Shown in pieces: positions 31,445 through 39,140 of a stretch of 39,140 nucleotides of DNA. Position numbers and translations under genes: made by a program. This stretch comes from a virus. Where the stretch lies: IMG/VR virus record IMGVR_UViG_3300030329_001617, positions 1 to 39,140 of that record. One strand, 5' to 3'. The notes under the pieces are model-generated. The model saw nothing but the letters and a program-made list of their open reading frames with translations. It made no database searches and had not been told where the DNA came from. Positions within the stretch are counted from its first letter, which is position 1; each line of letters opens with the position of its first letter.

Positions 31445-33271
31445 ATGGCAACTTATAGAGACATAAAAGGATATCAAATACAATCATTAGATAGTGATCC
31501 TGTTCCTTATGTAGGAACATGGTCTAGTGGTAGTGATATGAATGAGGGTAGATATGCTGGAGGAGGAGCAGGAACTCAAAGTGCAGCTCTAGCTTTTGGA
31601 GGAACTCCACCTATAACGGCAGATACAGAATCTTATAATGGATCGGCTTGGTCGGAAGTTAATGAATTAAACACAGCGAGACAAGCTTTAGCAGGAGTTG
31701 GAACACAACCCGCTGCTCTTGCGGTAACTGGAAGAAGTCCACCTGGGACCACATACAATGATGCTGTTGAAAAATGGAATGGAACTTCATGGGCAGAAAC
31801 TGGAGAGGTAAATACTGCTAGAAGATATTTGTCAGCAGCCGGAACCTCTACAGCCGCTGTAGCTTTTGCTGGAAACACAGGAAGTCCTCCTGGATTAGAT
31901 AACACAGAAACTTGGGATGGATCGTCATGGACGGAAGTTAATGAATTGAATACAGCAAGACAAGAAGTAAGCTCAGGTATAGGTCTAGCTCCAGCTGCAT
32001 TATGCGTAGGTGGTGCAACAGGAGGGACTGTTAAAGATCTTGTAGAAAAATGGAATGGAACTTCATGGACAGAAACCGGAGAAATTAACACAGCTAGAAG
32101 AGATTTTGCAGGTATGGGAACAAGTACAGCTGGATTAGTTGCAGGTGGTGAAGAACCGAGTAACAGTGCTAAAACCGAATCTTGGAATGGAACATCGTGG
32201 ACAGAAGTAAATGATTTAGCAACTGCTAGAGGATGGACAGGTTCTGCAACCGCATCTCCTAATGCAGTAGGCTTAGTATTTTTTGGATATCCTCCAGATA
32301 ATTTTGCAAGCACCGAAGAATGGAATTTTCCAGCAATAACTTCTACCACTTTAGTCGAAGGACAAATGTGGTATAATACAAATGCTTTATCTTTAAAAAC
32401 TTATGGAACAGCGGCTGGAATACCAAGTGGTTCTTGGGCTTCTGGTGGAGCTTTAAACACGGCTAGATATGGTTCAGGAGCTGCTGGGCTTACACAAAAT
32501 TCATCTTTAGTTATTTCAGGTTATACAACTACTAATGTTACAAACAATGAAAGTTACGACGGTACTACTTGGACAGAATTAAGCGGAGATGTCAACACAG
32601 CAAGAAGCAATACTGCCGGAACAGGAACTCAAACTGCTGCTTTATTGTTTGGAGGAACTACAGGGTCAGTAACAAATGCAACAGAAAAATGGGATGGGAC
32701 TAGTTGGACGGAAGTTAATAATTTAAATACGGCTAGAAGATATTTAGGTTCAGCTGGAACACAAGGTGCTTCTTTAGCAGTTGGTGGTTATGATACTACT
32801 CAAAGAGCTTTTACAGAATCTTATAATGGTTCAACTTGGACAGAAACAACAGATTTAAACACAGCAAGATACGGACTAGGAGGTGCAGGTGTACAAACGT
32901 CAGCTGTAGCTTTTGGAGGAAATTCTGGTAGCTATACTGGCGTAACAGAAAAATGGGATGGATCTTCTTGGAGTGAAAGTGGAGATTTAAATACATCAAG
33001 AACAGAGTTAGGAGCGCTAGGAGAAAAAACATTAGCTTTAGCGTTTGGTGGAACGACTGGATCTGTTAGTGCAAAAACAGAAATTTATAATGGAACAAGT
33101 TGGACAGAATTAAGCGCTTTAGCAACCGCACGTCAAAGAATTGCTTTAGGCCCAGCAGGAAGTTCAGCGGCAGGTTTAGCTGCTGGAGGATATGCTGGAA
33201 GTGATCCAGGAGTGGCTAATACGGAAGAATGGACAGCTCCTGCTACAGTATCAACAGTGACCACATCTTAG
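31445..33271 (+). CDS. Kelch-type double beta-propeller protein 3
   Basis: It encodes 608 residues. Anchor MATYRDIKGYQIQSLDSDPV, six units (SDMNEGR to NDLATAR), linker EGQMWYNTNALSLKTYG (~310), six units (GALNTAR to SALATAR), end STVTTS. Its blades are the most regular of the three (GTSWTE(V/T) almost invariant). Three adjacent copies suggest repeated duplication followed by divergence. It is followed by a new promoter at 33274, so this is probably the last gene of the fibre transcript. Confidence 0.8.
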   Translation: MATYRDIKGYQIQSLDSDPVPYVGTWSSGSDMNEGRYAGGGAGTQSAALAFGGTPPITADTESYNGSAWSEVNELNTARQALAGVGTQPAALAVTGRSPPGTTYNDAVEKWNGTSWAETGEVNTARRYLSAAGTSTAAVAFAGNTGSPPGLDNTETWDGSSWTEVNELNTARQEVSSGIGLAPAALCVGGATGGTVKDLVEKWNGTSWTETGEINTARRDFAGMGTSTAGLVAGGEEPSNSAKTESWNGTSWTEVNDLATARGWTGSATASPNAVGLVFFGYPPDNFASTEEWNFPAITSTTLVEGQMWYNTNALSLKTYGTAAGIPSGSWASGGALNTARYGSGAAGLTQNSSLVISGYTTTNVTNNESYDGTTWTELSGDVNTARSNTAGTGTQTAALLFGGTTGSVTNATEKWDGTSWTEVNNLNTARRYLGSAGTQGASLAVGGYDTTQRAFTESYNGSTWTETTDLNTARYGLGGAGVQTSAVAFGGNSGSYTGVTEKWDGSSWSESGDLNTSRTELGALGEKTLALAFGGTTGSVSAKTEIYNGTSWTELSALATARQRIALGPAGSSAAGLAAGGYAGSDPGVANTEEWTAPATVSTVTTS

Positions 33272-33273
33272 AC

Positions 33274-33302
33274 TTGACCTTTCTTTAGAAAGAGCATATA
33301 TA
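33274..33302 (+). promoter_or_regulatory. Promoter of the oxygenase cluster
   Basis: TTGACC (33274-33279), 17-bp spacer, TATATA (33297-33302), then AGGGACTAGA and the ATG at 33313. This resembles the 5445 promoter, where GGGACT also follows the -10. Confidence 0.6.
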
Positions 33303-33312
33303 AGGGACTAGA

Positions 33313-33984
33313 ATGAATAAAGAAAAACGTAACATCGCTGCAAAGCTAGAAACTGAGTCGAAGTACTTAACTAATATCTTAGATAAACAAGATGTAGTTC
33401 AGTTCAAAAAACTAATACCTGAGCTTCAAGATACTTGGATGAAGAAACAGATGTTTAGAACAGAAACTGAAATGAGATTTTCTGTATTATCGGACAATAA
33501 ATATCCAACGAAAGCAGCTAAGTATTGGCAGTCTGTTAGAGAACAAAATACACACTTTGAAAACTTAGTTCATTTATCTTTTGATTCTAGAAAAAATGAT
33601 ATTGAAATAGAAAAATTAAGAAGAGACGTTAAGAAAGAAAAAGATCCATTAGACAAAAAATTAAAGCAGGTTGAATTAGAAGAAAAATTATATGCTAAAG
33701 CTCAAATGGAATTAGTAGCTAAACATAGAATGAGAGAAGTATCAACTTGGTCTAAACTTAAAAAAGAATTTCATGATAATTCTTTTGATGATAGAGATGT
33801 TAATACACACCAAGCCAATTCATATTTATTAAGACTACAAGAACAAAAGAAAACAATTACTCCTGGAACATCGCAGCCTGAAGTCTTTAATGTCTTAGGA
33901 CAATTAGAAGCTTTAGAAAAAAATATTCAAGAAAAGAAATTATCACTCGATAGCAAATCACCAAAACAACTTAAAAGGAAGTAA
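33313..33984 (+). CDS. Coiled-coil hypothetical protein
   Basis: It encodes 223 residues, MNKEKRNIAAKLETESKYLT onward. Almost fully helical and charged; heptads run over about 95-145 (NDIEIEKLRRDVKKEKDPLD, KLKQVELEEKLYAKAQMELV) and 190-215. It opens the unit that holds the oxygenases and is two bases from the first of them. It might be a structural rod or a helper of the cluster. No family recognised. Confidence 0.65.
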   Translation: MNKEKRNIAAKLETESKYLTNILDKQDVVQFKKLIPELQDTWMKKQMFRTETEMRFSVLSDNKYPTKAAKYWQSVREQNTHFENLVHLSFDSRKNDIEIEKLRRDVKKEKDPLDKKLKQVELEEKLYAKAQMELVAKHRMREVSTWSKLKKEFHDNSFDDRDVNTHQANSYLLRLQEQKKTITPGTSQPEVFNVLGQLEALEKNIQEKKLSLDSKSPKQLKRK

Positions 33985-33986
33985 GC

Positions 33987-34649
33987 ATGGATTTTGACTT
34001 TGTATTCTTTGGTCAAACCTGTCTTAAATATAAAACGCCGGTAGAAGTGTTCGCCGGTCTTACAGAGATTTACGAAAAAAGAAAAAAAGAACTTCCTAAA
34101 GCTAACAAACAACTCGTGGGTAAAATTGAAGACGAAGTTTCTCTTCATTTTTCAGGACCCAATACTGAGAAGATGCATCAACATAATTTTTTACCAACTG
34201 ATTTATTACAATGGTTTTATAGTGTCTTTAAACATTACTTAGATTGGAATAGAATTGAGAAGTATACTATGGATATCAACTCTGTTTGGGTTAATGAAAT
34301 GAAAGCCGGAGAATATAATCCTATTCATATTCACCAAGGAAAATTATTTACAGGATTATCTTCAGTTATGATTATGAAACTTCCATCTGATTATGGTGTA
34401 GAATATTCAGCAGAACAAAAACCTATGAATGGAAGACTTCAAATTTCAGGTTCTTCCGGAGGACAATTTTGCAAAACAGATTATTCACCCAATGTTAAAT
34501 TAGGAGATTTTTATGTATTTCCTTATGACATGCGTCATTGTGTTTATCCTTGGAATGGAAACAAAGAAAAAAGAAGAACATTAGTTTGTAATATGGATGT
34601 AGAGTATGATCCAATTGCATCAAGAACCGCTGGCGAGGTACGGAAATAA
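33987..34649 (+). CDS. 2OG-Fe(II) oxygenase-like protein A
   Basis: It encodes 220 residues. The double-stranded beta-helix core is visible: SVWVNEMKAGEYNPIHIHQG with H114 and H116, SSVMIMKLP, then GDFYVFPYDMRHCVYPW with H184, and RRTLVCNMD with R196/R197 for 2-oxoglutarate. Such enzymes use Fe(II), O2 and 2-oxoglutarate to hydroxylate proteins, nucleic acids or small molecules. HxH instead of HxD means iron binding is uncertain, although related N-P-x-H-x-H enzymes also show it. TAATG coupling to protein B. Confidence 0.72.
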   Translation: MDFDFVFFGQTCLKYKTPVEVFAGLTEIYEKRKKELPKANKQLVGKIEDEVSLHFSGPNTEKMHQHNFLPTDLLQWFYSVFKHYLDWNRIEKYTMDINSVWVNEMKAGEYNPIHIHQGKLFTGLSSVMIMKLPSDYGVEYSAEQKPMNGRLQISGSSGGQFCKTDYSPNVKLGDFYVFPYDMRHCVYPWNGNKEKRRTLVCNMDVEYDPIASRTAGEVRK

Positions 34650-35230
34650 TGCTTTATGAACCACGTTGGAAATCGTATATGGCTATAACTAACGAACCAA
34701 TCTTTACACCCAAACAATGTCAAATGATTATTGATGCAGGTCATGCACAAAAACCAGAACAAGCTAAAGTAGGGGGAGGAAATACAAAGGGATCTTATGA
34801 TACTAAAAAAAGAGTAACGACTATTAGTTGGATCCCATTTAAAACAATGCCTGAGATGTATCAAACAATTGAAAACACTATGCTTAGAACTAATTCAAAT
34901 CATTTTGGTTTTGATGGTATGAAATTAACAGAACCAGGACAATTTACTGAATACCCTAAAGGAGGTTTTTATGATTGGCATATGGATTCTGATACTAATT
35001 TTGCTCATGAACCCACTGTGAGAAAGATCTCAATGACATGTTTACTTTCTGATCCTTCAGAATTTAAAGGAGGAGAATTAGAGTTTATGGATAAAGGAAA
35101 ACGACCTAATGATTTAAAACAAGGCCAAGCTATTTTCTTTGCATCGTTCCTACGACACAGAGTAGCGCCTGTTAAAAAAGGCATTAGACGATCTCTAGTT
35201 ATGTGGTTTGGAGGACCGCCTTTAAAATAA
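34649..35230 (+). CDS. 2OG-Fe(II) oxygenase B, prolyl-4-hydroxylase-like
   Basis: It encodes 193 residues, full length for a phage PKHD-type hydroxylase. Iron ligands H111 and D113 (YDWHMDSD), distal H170 (SFLRHRVAPV), 2-oxoglutarate arginine at R180/R181 (GIRRSLVMWF). CLLSDPSEFKGGELEFMD matches the P4H-family middle strand. All catalytic residues are present, so this is the most clearly active of the four. The target is unknown; a protein side chain of host or virion is the common case in the family. Confidence 0.85.
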   Translation: MLYEPRWKSYMAITNEPIFTPKQCQMIIDAGHAQKPEQAKVGGGNTKGSYDTKKRVTTISWIPFKTMPEMYQTIENTMLRTNSNHFGFDGMKLTEPGQFTEYPKGGFYDWHMDSDTNFAHEPTVRKISMTCLLSDPSEFKGGELEFMDKGKRPNDLKQGQAIFFASFLRHRVAPVKKGIRRSLVMWFGGPPLK

Positions 35231-35871
35231 TGCTTAAAAGAGAATTAATGTGGCCAACACCTATTTACCACAAAGACTTTCCCGATTCTAAGAACTTAAA
35301 TAAATATTTATTTAAACATATAAAAGCTTGGTCTAAAAAAGATTCTACAGTGGAAAAAACTAATTCAGGTGGAGGATGGCATAGCCCTACTGATATGAAT
35401 GAGAAAAAAGAATATCAACCTTTGATTACTCATCTTTTTCAAATGTGTACAGAAATTTTTAAAGACTATGGAATGGAACCTAAAGTAGGATTAGGTAATA
35501 TGTGGGCCAATATTAATCCTCCTAATGCGTATAACAAATATCATATTCATCCCAACACAGATATTTCAGGGGTTTACTATATTCAAGTCCCTCAAGATTC
35601 TGGTTGTTTATGGTTAGAAGACCCAAGACCAGGAGCCAATATTAATTTACCAAGAAGGGTACCTAATCTTCCACGACCTTTATGGAGAGTAACAAAAATT
35701 CCACCTATTGAAGGAAGATGTATTATGTTTCCAGCATGGGTTCCCCATGGTGTAGAAGAAAATAATACCAAAGCTAAAGGAGATAAAAGTTTGAGAGTAT
35801 CTGTTTCTTTTAATTTTATTCAAACCCCTAATGATGAAAACCAAACTAATTTACACAAAGCTACCTATTGA
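35230..35871 (+). CDS. 2OG-Fe(II) oxygenase C (2OG-FeII_Oxy_5 / TIGR02466-like)
   Basis: It encodes 213 residues from the ATG in the TAATG overlap at 35228-35232 (the upstream in-frame ATG at 35203 lies inside the previous gene). MWPTPIYHKDF at the start, WANINPPNAYNKYHIHPNTD (H105, H107), SGVYYIQVP, SGCLWLEDPRP, CIMFPAWVPHGVEENNT (H173) and RVSVSFNF (R189) follow the family order exactly. Reaction is presumed to be Fe(II)/2-oxoglutarate oxygenation of an unknown substrate. Its last 41 bases overlap the ParB-like gene. Confidence 0.82.
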   Translation: MLKRELMWPTPIYHKDFPDSKNLNKYLFKHIKAWSKKDSTVEKTNSGGGWHSPTDMNEKKEYQPLITHLFQMCTEIFKDYGMEPKVGLGNMWANINPPNAYNKYHIHPNTDISGVYYIQVPQDSGCLWLEDPRPGANINLPRRVPNLPRPLWRVTKIPPIEGRCIMFPAWVPHGVEENNTKAKGDKSLRVSVSFNFIQTPNDENQTNLHKATY

Positions 35872-36259
35872 TCAAATTCACTTTCTAAATAGAAAAGAAT
35901 TTTATGAGCCTGCAGAAAAAAATTTTAAAGACCATTTAACGGCTTCTATTAAAAAACACGGAATTTTAGAACCCGTGTATGCTGAGTATGGACACCATTA
36001 TGGACCTATAATTAAAGTAACAGTGGGCAATAATAGAATGGCTGTTGCCAAAGAATTAGGTATTAAAGAAGTTCCTATTATTGTTAATATTTGGACTCCA
36101 GAAACATTTGATTTAAAAGGAAGAGAATTAAAAACTGATGAAGAAATTAGATCTTTATTTAAATTAAAAGATCAATTACAAATAAGAAGAGATAAAAAAG
36201 GAAGGATTGATCAGATTATGCCTCCTTATTATCCAACCGTATCTAATGCCTACATTTAA
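35831..36259 (+). CDS. ParB-like domain protein
   Basis: It encodes 142 residues. TKLPIDQIHFLNRKEF then HLTASIKKHGILEPVYAEY, IIKVTVGNNRMAVAKELGIK and EVPIIVNIW give the ParB/Srx-type fold: I-x-x-x-G-I-x-x-P-V, G-N-N-R (66-69), and L-G-x-x-x-V-P. These domains bind or cut nucleotides and DNA. It lacks the helix-turn-helix half of true ParB. Being embedded between oxygenases C and D, and overlapping both, it probably acts with them. Confidence 0.75.
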   Translation: MMKTKLIYTKLPIDQIHFLNRKEFYEPAEKNFKDHLTASIKKHGILEPVYAEYGHHYGPIIKVTVGNNRMAVAKELGIKEVPIIVNIWTPETFDLKGRELKTDEEIRSLFKLKDQLQIRRDKKGRIDQIMPPYYPTVSNAYI

Positions 36260-36899
36260 AAAAGATAAATATCAACTTATTAAAAGAGCAGTGTCCAAAG
36301 AAATTTGTGATATAGCTTATCGTTATTTACAAATCTCAGCTGAGGCCGATCATTGGTTGTTACAAAAAAATGCTACTCATGAAGGAAATCCTTTAATAGG
36401 TAATTTTAAAGATAGACAGGTTCCTGATTCCTATGCAAAGTATGCAGATCGTTTAATGGAAACATTACTTATTAAAACTATTCCTGTAATGGAAAAGAAA
36501 ACCGGATTAAAATTAGTTCCCACCTATGCTTATTGTAGATTATATAAAACAGGTAATATTCTAAACAGACACAAAGATAGACCGAGTTGTGAAATATCAA
36601 CCACTCTTAATTTAGGGGGAGATCCATGGCCTATATTTATAGACCCTACCGGATCTAATAATGTTATTAATGAATACAAAGGTATTCATAAACCAGGAGC
36701 TCCTAAAGGTATTCCCTATACGTTAAGCCCAGGAGATATGATTATTTATTCGGGTTGTGAATTAGAACATTGGAGAGAACCGTTCCAAGGTACACTCTGT
36801 GGTCAAGTATTCCTTCACTATAATCATGCAGATGGAAGGTTTGCAAAGACCAATTTGTATGATAAAAGACCTATACTCGGCATACCTAAACTAGGTTGA
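36246..36899 (+). CDS. 2OG-Fe(II) oxygenase D
   Basis: It encodes 217 residues from the ATG at 36246; the frame is open from 36207 but that part overlaps the ParB-like gene. CRLYKTGNILNRHKDRPSCE carries H109 and D111; EISTTLNLGGDPWPIFIDP follows; LSPGDMIIYSGCELEHWREP gives H175, and GQVFLHYNHADG the last strand. This layout occurs in phage and marine bacterial oxygenases of unknown substrate. The usual 2-oxoglutarate arginine is not evident at its normal place. It overlaps the previous gene by 14 bases. Confidence 0.8.
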   Translation: MPTFKKDKYQLIKRAVSKEICDIAYRYLQISAEADHWLLQKNATHEGNPLIGNFKDRQVPDSYAKYADRLMETLLIKTIPVMEKKTGLKLVPTYAYCRLYKTGNILNRHKDRPSCEISTTLNLGGDPWPIFIDPTGSNNVINEYKGIHKPGAPKGIPYTLSPGDMIIYSGCELEHWREPFQGTLCGQVFLHYNHADGRFAKTNLYDKRPILGIPKLG

Positions 36900-36924
36900 A
36901 CTCGCCGCAAATATAGTATATTTT
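36896..36924 (+). promoter_or_regulatory. Weak promoter candidate before the gp10-like gene
   Basis: TTGAAC (36896-36901), 17-bp spacer, TATTTT (36919-36924). The 43-bp gap also holds an AAGGA ribosome site before the ATG at 36943. Confidence 0.3.
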
Positions 36925-36942
36925 CATTACAAGGATTTTTGT

Positions 36943-39126
36943 ATGCTACAAAAGATAGGATTTTTGCCTGGATTTAATAAACAAGTTACCCCTACAACCG
37001 CTGAAGGACAATGGGTTGGAGGAGATAATGTACGTTTCAGGTACTCAACACCCGAGAAAATAGGAGGGTGGGCTCAACTAGGAGAAGAATATTTAACCGG
37101 AGCAGCCCGAGCTCTTCACCATTTTGTAAACAGTAACCAAGTTAAGTATTCCGCTATCGGAACTAACAGAATTTTATATGTATATTCTGGTGGTGTGTTT
37201 TATGACATTCACCCTTTAGTTAATCCATCAGGTACAGCTTTATCTAATTGTTTTAGTACAACTAATGGAGATGCAGAAGTAACCATTACTTTTGGATCTG
37301 ATCACAGTTTTTCAAAAGGGGACATTATTCTTTTTGGTGGAACTTCAACTTTTAGTTCTATTACGGGTTCTAACTTTGGAGCTTCTGATTTTTGTGATAA
37401 AAAGTTTATGGTTACAAGTGTTCCTACAGGATCAACTATTACGATTACAATGCCTAGTAATGAAACTGGTTCAGGAGCCACGACTTCTGGAGGCATAACT
37501 TATTTTCAATATTATTCAGTCGGACCCGCTAAACAATTAGGCGGAGACGGTTGGAGCATTGGTCAATGGGGCGGTACTGTGGCTGGTGAATATACAACAA
37601 CTTTAAACGGAGCGATTAACTCTTCTACAACTACTATTGTATTAACAGACGCTTCTTTGTTCCCAGACTCAGGAACTTCATATGTGCAAATTGGAACAGA
37701 AGAAATCTCTTATACAGGAATTAGTGGTAATACTTTAACCGGTGTCACAAGAGGAGTTAGAAATACAACCGCGGCTTCGCACTCAGACGGCGATACCGTC
37801 ACCAACTCATCTGACTATGTTGGATGGGGAAACCCGGCTTCTGGAGACTACGTAATTAAGCCCGGAACATGGACCTTGGACAACTATGGAACTAAACTCA
37901 TAGCGTTAATTACCGATGGTAAATGTTTTGAATGGGATGCAGATGATGCTAATGCTACAACCACAAGAGCAACAGTTATTACAGGAGCTCCTACCGCTTC
38001 TAGAGATGTGTTAGTATCTACACCCGACAGGCACTTAGTATTTTTTGGAACAGAAACCACTATAGGTACAGCAAGTACTCAAGATAATATGTTTATTCGT
38101 TTCTCTTCTCAGGAGGATATTAATACTTACGCTCCCACAGCAACCAATACCGCTGGTACACAAAGACTAGCTGATGGATCTGAAATTAGAGGAGCTAAAA
38201 GAGGTAGAGATGCAATTTACGTTTGGACTGATACTGCGATGTTTACGATGCGTTTTGTAGGTCAACCGTTTACATTCTCGTTTGATCAAGTCGGAACTAA
38301 CTGTGGATTAATTGGAAAGAACGCATGTCTAGAAGTAGATGGTGCGGCCTATTGGATGTCTGAAAACGGTTTCTTTAGATACACTGGTAAACTAGAATCG
38401 ATGGACTGTTTAGTTGAAGACTATGTTTACGATGATCTTAATACAACTGCTAATCAATTAATTAGTGCAGGTTTAAATAATCTATTTGGAGAAGTAGTTT
38501 GGTTTTATTGTACAGAAAACTCTACCGTTATTAATAGAATGGTTTGTTATAACTATATTGATTCCTCTGCTCAAAGAGGAATATGGACTACTGGAAGTTT
38601 AGCTAGAACTACGTGGCAAGACTCAGCTGTGTTTGGTAGACCTCATGCAACTAAATACAATGACTCTGGAACACAAGCTTCTACGGAATCTACATTTGTA
38701 GGTGGAAACACAGATGGAATTACAACATACTTTGAACATGAAACAGGAGTTAACGAAGTAGCTGGTGGAACCGCTACGGCTATAACTTCAAACATTGAAT
38801 CGGGAGATTTTGATATTACACAAACTGAAAAAGAGGGTGTAACCTTTAGAGGAGATGGTGAAGTGTTTATGTCTATTAGAAGATTTATACCTGACTTTTT
38901 ATCTCAAACCGGCAATACAAAAATTACATTAAACCTTAGAGATTATCCTAATGCTGCTCAAGTAAGTTCAACGTTAGGTCCTTTTACCATTACATCAAGT
39001 ACCAATAAAGTTGATACTAGAGCTCGAGCAAGATCGGTTGCTCTTAAGGTAGAAAATGATGGATTGAATCAAGACTGGAAACTTGGTACATTCAGATTAG
39101 ACGTTCAACCGGGAGGAAGAAGATAA
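36943..39126 (+). CDS. P22 gp10-like tail stabilisation / hub protein
   Basis: It encodes 727 residues. The start MLQKIGFLPGFNKQVTPTTA, then EGQWVGGDNVRFRYSTPEKI, GGWAQLG is the typical opening of the large hub protein of marine podoviruses (cf. P22 gp10). Beta modules at about 105-175 and 218-286 (TTLNGAINSSTTTIVLTDAS) resemble those of the 23027 protein. The middle has WTDTAMFTMRFVGQPFTFSF, VDGAAYWMSENGFFRYTGKL, and the end is a beta domain closing in RLDVQPGGRR. It likely plugs the tail channel. The stop overlaps the ATG of the gene at the window end. Confidence 0.8.
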   Translation: MLQKIGFLPGFNKQVTPTTAEGQWVGGDNVRFRYSTPEKIGGWAQLGEEYLTGAARALHHFVNSNQVKYSAIGTNRILYVYSGGVFYDIHPLVNPSGTALSNCFSTTNGDAEVTITFGSDHSFSKGDIILFGGTSTFSSITGSNFGASDFCDKKFMVTSVPTGSTITITMPSNETGSGATTSGGITYFQYYSVGPAKQLGGDGWSIGQWGGTVAGEYTTTLNGAINSSTTTIVLTDASLFPDSGTSYVQIGTEEISYTGISGNTLTGVTRGVRNTTAASHSDGDTVTNSSDYVGWGNPASGDYVIKPGTWTLDNYGTKLIALITDGKCFEWDADDANATTTRATVITGAPTASRDVLVSTPDRHLVFFGTETTIGTASTQDNMFIRFSSQEDINTYAPTATNTAGTQRLADGSEIRGAKRGRDAIYVWTDTAMFTMRFVGQPFTFSFDQVGTNCGLIGKNACLEVDGAAYWMSENGFFRYTGKLESMDCLVEDYVYDDLNTTANQLISAGLNNLFGEVVWFYCTENSTVINRMVCYNYIDSSAQRGIWTTGSLARTTWQDSAVFGRPHATKYNDSGTQASTESTFVGGNTDGITTYFEHETGVNEVAGGTATAITSNIESGDFDITQTEKEGVTFRGDGEVFMSIRRFIPDFLSQTGNTKITLNLRDYPNAAQVSSTLGPFTITSSTNKVDTRARARSVALKVENDGLNQDWKLGTFRLDVQPGGRR

Positions 39127-39140
39127 TGGCAAACGGATTA
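39126..39140 (+). CDS. Start of a small gene cut by the window end
   Basis: ATG in a TAATG overlap with the gp10-like stop, followed by codons for ANGL. Only five codons are in the window. They continue in frame with 1-96 if the molecule is circular. Confidence 0.45.

Noticed and set aside
29784-32349. Long minus-strand frames under the Kelch genes (up to 238 codons)
   Set aside because: Repeated coding DNA without T-A-rich codons leaves the reverse frame open; the translations only mirror the repeats.
27313-33271. Diversity-generating retroelement acting on the Kelch genes
   Set aside because: No reverse transcriptase gene or separate template repeat is visible in the window.
36207-36245. 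Upstream extension of oxygenase D to a TTG
   Set aside because: It lies wholly inside the ParB-like gene and lacks family-like sequence; the ATG at 36246 fits better.

Overview
This window looks like the genome, or nearly all of it, of a lytic tailed phage with a short P22-type tail. It is AT-rich. Its gene set (P22-like portal, gpT-like capsid protein, P22 gp4- and gp10-like tail proteins, many short GG-motif proteins, several 2OG-Fe(II) oxygenases) recalls uncultured marine phages and phages of SAR11-type Alphaproteobacteria. That host assignment is an inference from remembered protein families, not a search. No integrase, DNA or RNA polymerase, primase, helicase or endolysin was recognised. 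The reading frame that starts at the last 15 bases continues in frame into base 1 and stops at 96, so the window may be a circular or permuted genome opened inside a 36-codon gene.

Layout. Bases 1-5,700 are the accessory/early region: short genes on both strands, a small terminase subunit on the minus strand, a VRR-Nuc-like nuclease, and a more GC-rich minus-strand cassette (a GP88-like cysteine protein plus tiny ORFs) bordered by degenerate 7-bp repeats. Several TTGACA-N17-TATNNT promoters lie here, some so close to the start codon that the mRNA would be leaderless or nearly so. A strong hairpin terminator at 5682-5710 closes the region.

Bases 5,875-20,440 form the packaging and head module, all on the plus strand: large terminase, two large GG-motif proteins of unknown function, portal, a holin-like protein, a run of seven small basic proteins, a GroES-like co-chaperonin, a probable scaffold, a probable head decoration protein and the major capsid protein. 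A hairpin follows the capsid gene.

Bases 20,500-33,270 form the tail and fibre module: tail adaptors, beta-rich virion proteins, a protein with about eleven 20-residue repeats, a tail-fibre-like protein, and three tandem Kelch-type proteins of about 620 residues, each with two six-blade halves.

Bases 33,274-39,126 carry a promoter, a coiled-coil protein, a tightly overlapping cluster of four different 2OG-Fe(II) oxygenase-like proteins with one ParB-like protein, and the P22 gp10-like tail protein. Most late genes are joined by TAATG or ATGA overlaps or have clear AGGAG-type ribosome sites, so translation is strongly coupled.
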